Part shown: piece after piece, positions 1 to 5,628 of the stretch
How positions within the stretch are numbered: position 1 is the first letter of the stretch
Layout of the letters: each line of letters starts with the position of its first letter
The notes under the pieces: generated by a model
Told to the model about the DNA's origin: nothing
Databases searched by the model: none
Seen by the model: only the letters and a program-made list of their open reading frames with translations
Assembly: GCA_022712475.1 (NCBI GenBank)
Contig: JALAGK010000141.1
Span: 1-6,207, forward strand
Direction of reading: 5' to 3'
Source: Enterobacteriaceae bacterium
GTDB taxonomy: Bacteria; Pseudomonadota; Gammaproteobacteria; Enterobacterales; Enterobacteriaceae
Length of the DNA stretch: 6,207 nucleotides
Program-made: the position numbers and the translations under genes

Positions 1-335
1 ATGCGGCAATACCAGTCAGCGTTGGTGTCAGATGCTGCGGCGCCAATACGTCCGCGTTGGGCACGATGCCAGTCCACCAGCACGCTGATATCAAGCTCGG
101 GGCGCTGTCGTTTAGCCGCATACAGTGCGCTCAGGATGCCTCGGCCACCATCGTCCTGCTCAAGATAGAGTGCGACGATACAGATACGCTGTGTCGCCTC
201 AGCTATTTTCGTAAGTAGCGTTTGCCGGAAGCCGGCGGGAGAAAAAAGGAATTCTACATCATCAACTGACTGAGAAAGTTTCGGTAGCTGGGCAAGGTGT
301 TGTTGATGCTTGTTACACTTAAATTTTGACAACAT
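1..335 (-). CDS. pssA: Phosphatidylserine synthase PssA (CDP-diacylglycerol-serine O-phosphatidyltransferase), N-terminal part, cut by window edge
   Basis: PssA condenses CDP-diacylglycerol with L-serine to phosphatidylserine, the precursor of phosphatidylethanolamine; the E. coli enzyme is peripheral, moving between membrane and ribosomes. Reading the minus strand from the ATG at 335-333 gives 111 whole codons with no stop, beginning MLSKFKCNKHQQHLAQLPK and containing YLEQDDGGRGILSALY (about 57-72) and LVDWHRAQRGRIGAA (86-100), which match my memory of E. coli PssA almost throughout. E. coli PssA is about 451 residues, so only the first quarter is present. The two HxKxxxxD motifs of this phospholipase D-superfamily enzyme would lie outside the window, so catalytic integrity cannot be judged. 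The ATG is chosen because it coincides with the E. coli N-terminus; the ribosome binding site is weak (a GAGAAG about 13 bases upstream). It is downstream of patZ on the same strand, after a 110-bp gap carrying its own likely promoter. Confidence 0.95.
   Translation of the reverse strand, partial: MLSKFKCNKHQQHLAQLPKLSQSVDDVEFLFSPAGFRQTLLTKIAEATQRICIVALYLEQDDGGRGILSALYAAKRQRPELDISVLVDWHRAQRGRIGAAASDTNADWYCR
74..81 (-). other. Chi recombination hotspot octamer
   Basis: The plus strand reads CCACCAGC, so the minus strand carries GCTGGTGG, the E. coli Chi sequence recognised by RecBCD during double-strand break repair. It lies inside pssA. Exact match; its activity depends on the host having an E. 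coli-type RecBCD, likely in this family. Confidence 0.6.
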
Positions 336-368
336 CACAGTGCTTATCTTCTCTATTCATTAGATGGC

Positions 369-394
369 CTTCTGTTCCATGACAACGACAGAAG
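369..394 (-). other. Leader stem-loop of pssA
   Basis: On the minus strand CTTCTGT (394-388) and ACAGAAG (375-369) form a perfect 7-bp inverted repeat around a 12-base loop. No T-run follows, so it is not an intrinsic terminator for patZ. If the promoter at 401-429 is right, transcription would start near 394 and the stem would sit at the extreme 5' end of the pssA message. A 5'-terminal stem can protect an mRNA from 5'-end-dependent decay; applying that here is inference. Confidence 0.45.
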
Positions 395-400
395 CTGACA

Positions 401-429
401 ATAATACCATTACTGCCAGGCAATGTCGG
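401..429 (-). promoter_or_regulatory. Predicted sigma-70 promoter for pssA (extended -10)
   Basis: Reading the minus strand, a -35-like CCGACA (429-424, 4 of 6 to TTGACA) is followed after 17 bases by TATTAT (406-401, 5 of 6 to TATAAT). TGG directly precedes the -10, giving the extended -10 form TGnTATTAT. The start would be near 394, leaving a leader of about 59 bases before the pssA ATG. This would let pssA be expressed apart from patZ, fitting an essential lipid gene next to a conditionally expressed acetyltransferase. Based only on sequence match and position. Confidence 0.55.
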
Positions 430-445
430 TAACATTTCCAGTAAC

Positions 446-3109
446 TTACACAGAGGGGCTTTCCTGCGCCAGCTGTAGCGTCAGGCTGACTATCCCATCT
501 TCAAGCTCAATATCGACATTGAAGCCCAGTTTGCGCGCCAGCGCGATCATACCCTGATTATGTGGCATGGTAATGCCGTTAAGCCGCTGCAAGCCGTGCT
601 GACGGGTATAGGTAATGAGTTTTTCCATTAACTTACGCCCAAGCCCTAATCCTTTCAGATCAGAGCGTACCAGTACAGCAAACTCGGCATCGACATTATC
701 CGGATCGGAAATTGCACGCGTTACGCCGATAATTTCGTCGTCGCCATCTTCGCGCCTTACCGCGACAAAAGCCATTTCCCGATCGTAGTCGATCTGCGTC
801 ATATTCGCTAAGTCATCATGGGTAAATTCGTTGATCTCACTGAAATAGCGATAATAAAGATCTTCTTTCGTTACCCTGCCAATAAAACGCTGTAGCTGGG
901 GTTCGTCTTCGGGAAGAATTGGACGGAACAGACAGCGTTCTCCGTTTTTCATCATCACTTGTTCTTCAAGGTGTTGAGGATAAGGACGAATGGCAAGTCG
1001 GGTTTCGCTATCTCCGGGGAAATCCTCAAGTTCCAGCGTCACATCTAGCAGGGTGAACTCATTACCGGAGACGAGCAGCGGGTGGATATCCAGTCGTTTG
1101 ATCTGTGGGCAGTCCACCACCAGATTGGAGACCTGCACCAGCAGTTCGCTCAGCCCCGCGATATCCAGCGAACGCAACGCGCTGCGCCCGCGAATTTTAT
1201 GCTGCTTGATGGCCTGAATCACCAGGTAGCGCGCCAGGTTCATGTTGAGTGGCGGCAAGGCAACTGCTGCCTGTTCGTCTGCGCGCCAGGCAACCCCCCC
1301 TTCGCCCAACATAATCAGTGGCCCGAACACCGGGTCGTGCTCCACGACTACCCGGAGTTCCTGTGCACCTGCCCGGTTAGCCATACTTTGTACTAACAGC
1401 CCGTAAATACGCGCCTGGGGCCAGGTGAGTTTGACGCGATCGAGTATGGCGTTAGCTGCCTGCTGTACTTCTTCTGCTGTGCGCAGATAAAGCATGACGC
1501 CCTGGACTTCGGATTTGTGGGGAATATCTGGCGAGCGTAATTTCAACGCAACCGGATAACCGATTTGTTCGGCAATGTGAACGGCCTCAGCACTATCTCC
1601 TGCAATCCAGGTAGGTAGCGTCATTAGACCATATGCCTGCAATATAGGCTGCACTTCGTGGGTATCAAGTGTTGTCGGCCCATTTTGTAGCGCTTGTTTA
1701 ATCAGGTTGTGAGCCTGCTGTGTATTTGCGGCCAGATGTAACGGAAGTGTGGGCGTTTCGCGCAGTTGCTTCTGATTACGGTGATACTCCACCATGTGCA
1801 TAAAGGCTGTTACAGTACCTTCTGGTGTACGGTAGGTCGGAATACCTGCTTCACTAAATAGCTTACGTGCCTCCTGCGATGAGTGCTCCCCACACCAGTT
1901 CGTCAGCAGTGTGACGTATTTACCGCGCGGGTGGCGTTTCACCAGCTCAATGATTTGCCGCGCACATTCGCTGGCAGGGGCTGACGCACTGGGCGCATGA
2001 ATGAGCATAATGGCGTCCTGCTGGGTAGAGTCGAGCAGGATTTCCAGTGCCTGAAGATAATGTTCTGTTGTTGCATCGTCACGCAAATCAAGTGGGTTAG
2101 CTGCTTCGACACTGTGGGCGAGTTTTGTTTTGAGTTTATCCAGCGTGTCGTCATCAAGTTGTGCCAGCTTGCCATTTCTGGACTCCAGCTCATCGAGTGC
2201 AAGTGCCGCTGGTGCGGCACCATTGCTGATGATGGTCAATCTTTCGCCCCGTAGCGGACGCATATGGCTTAGGGTTTCTACGGCAGAAAAGAGCTCGTGC
2301 GTATCCTGCACACGCAGTAGCCCTGCGCGCTGAATGGCGGCATCCCAGGCAGCATCAAGGCCAGGGCGCGTTTTCAACAGCGTTTGCGCACGGGCACTTC
2401 TTCCGCTTTTTATCACCAGAATGGGTTTGTTGCGTGATGCACTGCGTGCCGCAGAGACAAAACGCCGTGCGTCACTGAGTTGTTCAAGATAAAGCAGAAT
2501 AGCGCTGGTTTTGCTGTCACGGGCAAGGAAATCAAGCAGCTCGTCAACATCAACGTCCTGGCTATCGCCAAGTGCGATAAACCATGAAAATCCCACCTGG
2601 CGCTGTTGTGCCCAGTCGAGAATCGTATTTGAGACGGCAGCGGACTGAGAAATGAAGGCGAGGCGGCCTTTTTGAATCGGTACTGGCGAGAAGCTGGCGT
2701 TAAGTCCCTGCCAGGGGCCTAACAGGCCGAGACTATTGGGGCCGAGGATGCGAATTTGCCAACGGGCGGCGCAGGCCATCAGAACCTCGTTCTGTTCCGG
2801 TGGGGAAGAGAGAATAATGCAGGCCTTACAACCTTTTTGGCCCAGTGCTTCAAGAAGTTCGGGATTACGGCGGGCGTTAGTGCAAAGTATTGCGAGGTCA
2901 GGAGCAAACGGCAGCGCATCAACGCTTGGCCAGGCCAGTACGCCACACACAGCTTTATATGCGGGTGTTACGGGCATAACCGGGCCGGAAAAACCACCGG
3001 CCAATAGGTTGCGCATCATCAAATAGCCCGCCCGGTTGGTCTTCATTGAGGCCCCCAGCACGGCGATGGATTTCGGGCGCAATAAGGCTTCTAACCCGCG
3101 TTGGCTCAT
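446..3109 (-). CDS. patZ: Protein lysine N-epsilon-acetyltransferase PatZ (Pat, YfiQ)
   Basis: This 887-residue protein acetylates lysines using acetyl-CoA; the best known target in Salmonella and E. coli is acetyl-CoA synthetase Acs, which it inactivates and CobB reactivates. Domains in order: a CoA-binding Rossmann-like region (VLGAS at 17-21, LGPNSLG at 122-128, ISQS at 153-156), a succinyl-CoA-ligase-like region to about 450, an ATP-grasp-like region (about 485-700, with HKSEVQGV at 531-538), and a C-terminal GNAT domain (about 725-880). Within the GNAT domain, Glu809 in NVDAEFAV falls where the catalytic Glu809 of Salmonella Pat is reported, and DLKGLGLG (817-824) is the acetyl-CoA loop. 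No histidine occurs between residues 207 and 270, where acyl-CoA synthetases of this family carry their phosphorylated His; this agrees with the known view that the large domain binds acetyl-CoA as a regulator. AAGGAG ends 6 bases before the ATG. It starts 33 bp after tapT, suggesting co-transcription. E. coli patZ is activated by cAMP-CRP, but I could not find a convincing CRP site here. Confidence 0.97.
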   Translation of the reverse strand: MSQRGLEALLRPKSIAVLGASMKTNRAGYLMMRNLLAGGFSGPVMPVTPAYKAVCGVLAWPSVDALPFAPDLAILCTNARRNPELLEALGQKGCKACIILSSPPEQNEVLMACAARWQIRILGPNSLGLLGPWQGLNASFSPVPIQKGRLAFISQSAAVSNTILDWAQQRQVGFSWFIALGDSQDVDVDELLDFLARDSKTSAILLYLEQLSDARRFVSAARSASRNKPILVIKSGRSARAQTLLKTRPGLDAAWDAAIQRAGLLRVQDTHELFSAVETLSHMRPLRGERLTIISNGAAPAALALDELESRNGKLAQLDDDTLDKLKTKLAHSVEAANPLDLRDDATTEHYLQALEILLDSTQQDAIMLIHAPSASAPASECARQIIELVKRHPRGKYVTLLTNWCGEHSSQEARKLFSEAGIPTYRTPEGTVTAFMHMVEYHRNQKQLRETPTLPLHLAANTQQAHNLIKQALQNGPTTLDTHEVQPILQAYGLMTLPTWIAGDSAEAVHIAEQIGYPVALKLRSPDIPHKSEVQGVMLYLRTAEEVQQAANAILDRVKLTWPQARIYGLLVQSMANRAGAQELRVVVEHDPVFGPLIMLGEGGVAWRADEQAAVALPPLNMNLARYLVIQAIKQHKIRGRSALRSLDIAGLSELLVQVSNLVVDCPQIKRLDIHPLLVSGNEFTLLDVTLELEDFPGDSETRLAIRPYPQHLEEQVMMKNGERCLFRPILPEDEPQLQRFIGRVTKEDLYYRYFSEINEFTHDDLANMTQIDYDREMAFVAVRREDGDDEIIGVTRAISDPDNVDAEFAVLVRSDLKGLGLGRKLMEKLITYTRQHGLQRLNGITMPHNQGMIALARKLGFNVDIELEDGIVSLTLQLAQESPSV

Positions 3110-3142
3110 GACGCTCTCCTTCAGGACGTTTGTTACCTGATT

Positions 3143-3844
3143 TTAAACGCTTTCCACCGCTTGTGCTGTGATGTTGCACGGATGATGAGGTTTTCCTGCC
3201 AGGTAGCGCTCGCGAAAAAGCGTGAAGTGAGCATTAAGCCCTTGTGCTGCAACGTCGTCACCGGCAAGGCCCAGCAGCGCAGTGGCAACTTCAGCGGTAC
3301 AGTATTGATCGCTTGCATGCGCTTCACGCAGGCGGTAGGCAGAGAGATGTTCCAGGTTAATAGAAATCACCGGGAAGCGGTCCAGCCACGGACTTTTGCG
3401 AAACATCTTGCGCGCTTCAGACCAGGTGCCGTCGAGCATAATAAATAACGGTGGTTTACTATTGTTATCAGGTTTGTTGAGAACGCGGCGATCGGCTAAA
3501 GCATATGATGCCGGGAAGACGACCAGAGGTTGATAGACTTCGCTTTCCAGCAGAGCAAGCAGTTCTGTGGGCGCCTCTGTGCGCGACCAGCCGAAGGCCA
3601 GCGTGTCAGGCAAGATATCTGCAATCAACCGCCCGGTGTTGCTGGGTTTCATTGGCTCAGTGTCATACATCATCAGACAAAAACGGCTACGTGCCGTTTG
3701 TGGCTTAAGCGTTGCGCACAGGCAATGTTTAAGTGCCAGCAGACAACGCTGACAGCGGCGAATGCGGTTGCCTCGGGCAATAAAAGGACGCGTGGAGCGC
3801 GCCAGGCGCTCGGCGCGCAGGCGAAGAACGGCGTTGTCAGTCAT
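3143..3844 (-). CDS. tapT: tRNA-uridine aminocarboxypropyltransferase TapT (YfiP, DTW domain)
   Basis: TapT transfers the 3-amino-3-carboxypropyl group of S-adenosylmethionine to U47 in the variable loop of certain tRNAs, giving acp3U. From the ATG at 3844 the protein has 233 residues, against 232 in E. coli, and begins MTDNAVLRLRAER like E. coli (MTENAVLQLRAER). Visible features are a four-cysteine cluster RRCQRC...CLC (Cys31, 34, 41, 43), probably a metal site, TEPMKPSNTGRL, the family-defining DGTW (138-141) followed by EARKMFRKSP, and SAYRLREA. The start is uncertain. The frame stays open upstream to a GTG at 3895, preceded by TGAGGGG at ribosome-binding-site distance, while the ATG has no good Shine-Dalgarno and a small CACAG/CTGTG inverted repeat (3845-3857) directly before it. 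I prefer the ATG because the 17 extra residues do not match the E. coli protein. The gap to trxC is 66 bp (15 bp if the GTG is used) and to patZ 33 bp, so it probably shares transcripts with both. Confidence 0.92.
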   Translation of the reverse strand: MTDNAVLRLRAERLARSTRPFIARGNRIRRCQRCLLALKHCLCATLKPQTARSRFCLMMYDTEPMKPSNTGRLIADILPDTLAFGWSRTEAPTELLALLESEVYQPLVVFPASYALADRRVLNKPDNNSKPPLFIMLDGTWSEARKMFRKSPWLDRFPVISINLEHLSAYRLREAHASDQYCTAEVATALLGLAGDDVAAQGLNAHFTLFRERYLAGKPHHPCNITAQAVESV

Positions 3845-3888
3845 CACAGTATCTGTGTCAAAATGACCATTCTCGCAGAGGAGGATAG

Positions 3889-3903
3889 GGGGCACAAGGC
3901 CCC
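3889..3903 (-). other. Small GC hairpin between trxC and tapT
   Basis: GGGGC and GCCCC form a 5-bp stem around a 5-base loop, just after the trxC stop codon. No T-run follows on the minus strand, so it is not an intrinsic terminator. If tapT began at the GTG at 3895 the hairpin would cover that start and its Shine-Dalgarno; otherwise it may mark a processing or pausing point. No function can be assigned from sequence. Confidence 0.25.
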
Positions 3904-3910
3904 TCAGACA

Positions 3911-4330
3911 TCACAGATTTTCGTTGAGCCAGCCGTCAAACGGGGCTTTAGGCATTGCACCATTAAGCATATCGACTACCTGTCCATGCTTAAAAATCAT
4001 AATGGTTGGAATGCTACGAATGCGAAAACGGGCACTCAACTCAGGTTCGGCTTCGGTGTTGACCTTCACAAAGCGAATTTTACCGCTGCGCTCCTGTGCC
4101 ACATCTTCAAAAATGGGGGCAAAATTAACGCACGGCCCGCACCATGGCGCCCAGAAATCAACCACAACTGGCAGGTCATCCTTTAATAATGAATCAAGCG
4201 TTTCGCTGGTGGCGTTAACCACTTCGCCATCAAAAAGTTCATGGCCACAACGCCCGCATTTTGCAGCGTCATTGATGCGGTCATCGGGAATGCGATTGAT
4301 TGCCTGGCAGGCAGCGCAGACTGTATTCAT
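3911..4330 (-). CDS. trxC: Thioredoxin 2 (TrxC), zinc-binding thioredoxin
   Basis: TrxC is a cytoplasmic protein-disulfide reductase reduced by thioredoxin reductase; it differs from thioredoxin 1 by an N-terminal zinc domain and by induction under oxidative stress. The 139 residues equal the E. coli length. The zinc domain shows Cys5-x2-Cys8 and Cys25-x2-Cys28. The thioredoxin fold follows, with active site WCGPC (63-67, redox pair Cys64 and Cys67) and the cis-proline loop SIPT (Pro108). The residue after the active site is Val68 where I recall Arg in E. coli, a mild substitution of note beside the catalytic helix. The ATG at 4330 has GAGG 6 bases upstream. It is the first gene of the minus-strand run ahead of tapT and is transcribed divergently from yfiF. 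OxyR control of trxC is established in E. coli, and a candidate OxyR site lies upstream here. Confidence 0.98.
   Translation of the reverse strand: MNTVCAACQAINRIPDDRINDAAKCGRCGHELFDGEVVNATSETLDSLLKDDLPVVVDFWAPWCGPCVNFAPIFEDVAQERSGKIRFVKVNTEAEPELSARFRIRSIPTIMIFKHGQVVDMLNGAMPKAPFDGWLNENL
4205..4212 (+). other. Chi recombination hotspot octamer
   Basis: Exact GCTGGTGG on the plus strand, inside trxC (which is read from the other strand). It has the same orientation as the Chi site at 4675, about 470 bp away. Confidence 0.6.
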
Positions 4331-4392
4331 AGAAAACCTCAGGGAATACGTAATGTTGGCTTTGTGGGTGAATTGTTTAAATAATGTTACTT

Positions 4393-4421
4393 ATTATTGA
4401 CCGGTCAGCTGTACCCGGCAA
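4393..4421 (-). promoter_or_regulatory. Predicted sigma-70 promoter of trxC
   Basis: On the minus strand TTGCCG (4421-4416, 4 of 6 to TTGACA) is followed after exactly 17 bases by AATAAT (4398-4393, 5 of 6 to TATAAT). Transcription would start near 4386, giving a leader of about 56 bases before the trxC ATG. The imperfect -35 fits a promoter that needs an activator, and the candidate OxyR site ends directly against it. Confidence 0.6.
4398..4407. repeat. 10-bp perfect palindrome TGACCGGTCA in the trxC promoter spacer
   Basis: TGACCGGTCA is its own reverse complement. It occupies most of the right half of the trxC promoter spacer and touches the first base of the -10. A dimeric regulator bound here would block RNA polymerase, but the sequence matches no operator I can name with confidence, and it may be chance. 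Confidence 0.3.
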
Positions 4422-4458
4422 TCTGGTTTATTCGATGAGTGTAATAGTTTTGCCCTAA
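4422..4458 (-). promoter_or_regulatory. Candidate OxyR binding site upstream of trxC
   Basis: The OxyR consensus is four ATAG/CTAT-type quarters separated by 7 bases each. Reading the minus strand, the quarters here are TTAG (4458-4455), CTAT (4447-4444), ATCG (4436-4433) and CAGA (4425-4422), each 7 bases apart, scoring 3, 4, 3 and 1 of 4. The last quarter, next to the promoter, is poor. The site ends at the base before the -35 of the predicted trxC promoter, the usual place for OxyR as activator. Oxidative induction of trxC by OxyR is known in E. coli; assigning this exact stretch is inference. Confidence 0.5.
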
Positions 4459-4518
4459 ATTATTGTTGGGGCCGGGTATCCGTGAAAGTTAATGGATAAG
4501 CGTACAAACATCGGGTAA

Positions 4519-4537
4519 TCTGCGCGCTTCGCGCAGA
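4519..4537 (+). other. Stable hairpin just upstream of the yfiF ribosome binding site
   Basis: TCTGCGCG (4519-4526) and CGCGCAGA (4530-4537) pair perfectly over 8 bp around a 3-base CTT loop. The Shine-Dalgarno GGTGGAG (4541-4547) starts 3 bases after the stem, and the yfiF ATG is at 4555. There is no T-run, so it is not a terminator. It could limit or tune ribosome loading on yfiF or stabilise the message; neither can be shown from sequence. Confidence 0.6.
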
Positions 4538-4554
4538 GCAGGTGGAGACAAAAG

Positions 4555-5589
4555 ATGAGCGACGAATTCAAGGGTAAAAGCGGCAAAGTCAAAGTGATGT
4601 ATGTCCGCGGTGGTGACGACGACGAACAGCGTTCCCGCAACCCGCGCACCGGTAAAGGCGGCGGTAAGCCGAAGGCTGGTGGTGACAAGCGCCGCGCCCC
4701 GCGCGAAGACAAACATGCAGACCGCGGTCCACGCCGCGATGCCTCACCCTGGCGCACCGTATCGCGTGCCCCGGGCAATGAGGCTGACAGCGCGCCAGAC
4801 CACGGCGGCATCAGCGGTAAAAGTTATATTGATCCGGAAGTGCTGCGTCGCCAGCGTGCGGAAGAGACGCGCGTTTACGGTGAAAACGCCTGCCAGGCGC
4901 TGTTTGAACATCGTCCGGACTCTATTGTTCGCGCCTGGTTTATCCAGAGCGTGACCCCGCGTTTTAAAGAAGCCTTGCGCTGGATGGCGGCAAACCGTAA
5001 AGCCTATCACGTGGTGGACGACGCGGAGCTCACCAAAGCTTCTGGTACGGAACACCACGGCGGCGTTTGCTTCCTGATTAAAAAGCGTAACGGTACTACT
5101 GTTACTCAGTGGATTGAAAAAGATCTGGAGCAGGACTGTGTGCTGGCGCTGGAAGATATCGGCAACCCCCACAACCTGGGCGGTATTATGCGCAGCTGTG
5201 CACACTTTGGTGTGAAAGGTTTGCTGGTGCAGGATGCAGGTTTGCTGGAGTCGGGTGCAGCGGTGCGTACCGCCGCCGGTGGAGCAGAGCATGTACAGGC
5301 TGTTACTGGTGAGAGTTTTGGCGAGGCGCTTAAGCAGTTCCGTGATGCGGGCTACAGCATTGTGACCACATCCAGCCACCGTGGAACGCCGCTATTTCAG
5401 GCTGAGCTTCCGGCAAAAATGGTGCTGGTTCTGGGCCAGGAGCAGGATGGTATCAGTGATGCGACCTTTGCCGATGCGGACCTACGTATTTCCATCGATG
5501 GTACCGGTAATGTTGAGAGTCTCAACGTTTCTGTGGCAACCGGTGTGCTGCTGGGCGAGTGGTGGCGACAGAATGCTATGAAAGCGTAA
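4555..5589 (+). CDS. yfiF: TrmH/SpoU-family RNA 2'-O-ribose methyltransferase YfiF (substrate unknown)
   Basis: This 344-residue protein (E. coli YfiF is about 345) belongs to the SPOUT superfamily, which uses S-adenosylmethionine to methylate the 2'-OH of RNA riboses. Residues 1-90 are highly charged and rich in Gly, Lys and Arg (for example [20 protein letters not shown]) and probably disordered, plausibly an RNA-contacting tail. A SpoU substrate-binding domain (about 105-180, from [15 protein letters not shown]) follows, then the knotted catalytic domain. Motif 1 is NLGGIMR (Asn207, Gly209, Arg213), motif 2 is LVLGQEQDG (291-299, Glu296) and motif 3 is SLNVSVA (322-328), so the catalytic and SAM-binding residues appear present. 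Motif 2 reads QEQDG where TrmH and RlmB relatives usually have SEGxG. GGAG lies 7 bases before the ATG. The gene diverges from trxC; no clear promoter stands out in 4331-4554. It ends at a bidirectional terminator facing ung. I know of no firmly established RNA target. Confidence 0.93.
   Translation: MSDEFKGKSGKVKVMYVRGGDDDEQRSRNPRTGKGGGKPKAGGDKRRAPREDKHADRGPRRDASPWRTVSRAPGNEADSAPDHGGISGKSYIDPEVLRRQRAEETRVYGENACQALFEHRPDSIVRAWFIQSVTPRFKEALRWMAANRKAYHVVDDAELTKASGTEHHGGVCFLIKKRNGTTVTQWIEKDLEQDCVLALEDIGNPHNLGGIMRSCAHFGVKGLLVQDAGLLESGAAVRTAAGGAEHVQAVTGESFGEALKQFRDAGYSIVTTSSHRGTPLFQAELPAKMVLVLGQEQDGISDATFADADLRISIDGTGNVESLNVSVATGVLLGEWWRQNAMKA
4675..4682 (+). other. Chi recombination hotspot octamer
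   Basis: Exact GCTGGTGG on the plus strand, in the low-complexity 5' part of yfiF, where it encodes part of the Lys-Ala-Gly-Gly stretch. Confidence 0.6.
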
Positions 5590-5601
5590 AGACCAAAAAC
5601 G

Positions 5602-5628
5602 AAAAAGCCGCCTCAAGGCGGCTTTTTT
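5602..5628. terminator. Bidirectional intrinsic terminator between yfiF and ung
   Basis: GCCGCC (5607-5612) and GGCGGC (5617-5622) form a 6-bp GC stem around a TCAA loop. It is flanked by AAAAA on the left (5602-5606) and TTTTTT on the right (5623-5628), which extend the stem and supply a U-run on both strands. On the plus strand it lies 12 bases past the yfiF stop; on the minus strand it serves ung. Its right edge overlaps the ung stop codon (5627-5629). Confidence 0.92.

Noticed and set aside
990..1396. Short plus-strand open frames inside patZ
   Set aside because: They are shadows of the patZ coding frame, with low-complexity Ser/Arg-rich translations.
3110..3400. CRP site for patZ, expected from E. 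coli
   Set aside because: The best matches (around 3165-3185 and 3360-3380) keep only one half of TGTGA-N6-TCACA; too weak to report as a site.
3850..3860. Perfect TTGACA -35 before tapT on the minus strand
   Set aside because: The hexamer is present (3860-3855 area) but the sequence 17 bases downstream, GACAAC, is a poor -10 and would lie inside the coding region.
3889..3903. Terminator after trxC
   Set aside because: The stem is only 5 bp and no T-run follows on the minus strand; listed as a hairpin of unknown role instead.
3530..4186. Open frame of 218 codons on the plus strand antisense to tapT and trxC
   Set aside because: It overlaps two well-identified genes on the other strand, has no recognisable domain, and its composition follows from the antisense of real codons.
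4438..4520. Sigma-70 promoter for yfiF
   Set aside because: Several 4-of-6 -10-like hexamers occur (for example at 4456, 4461, 4495 and 4514), but none has a -35-like hexamer 16-18 bases upstream.
4744..5379. Open frame of 211 codons on the minus strand antisense to yfiF
   Set aside because: It lies wholly inside yfiF, whose family motifs are clear; no ribosome binding site or family resemblance is seen.
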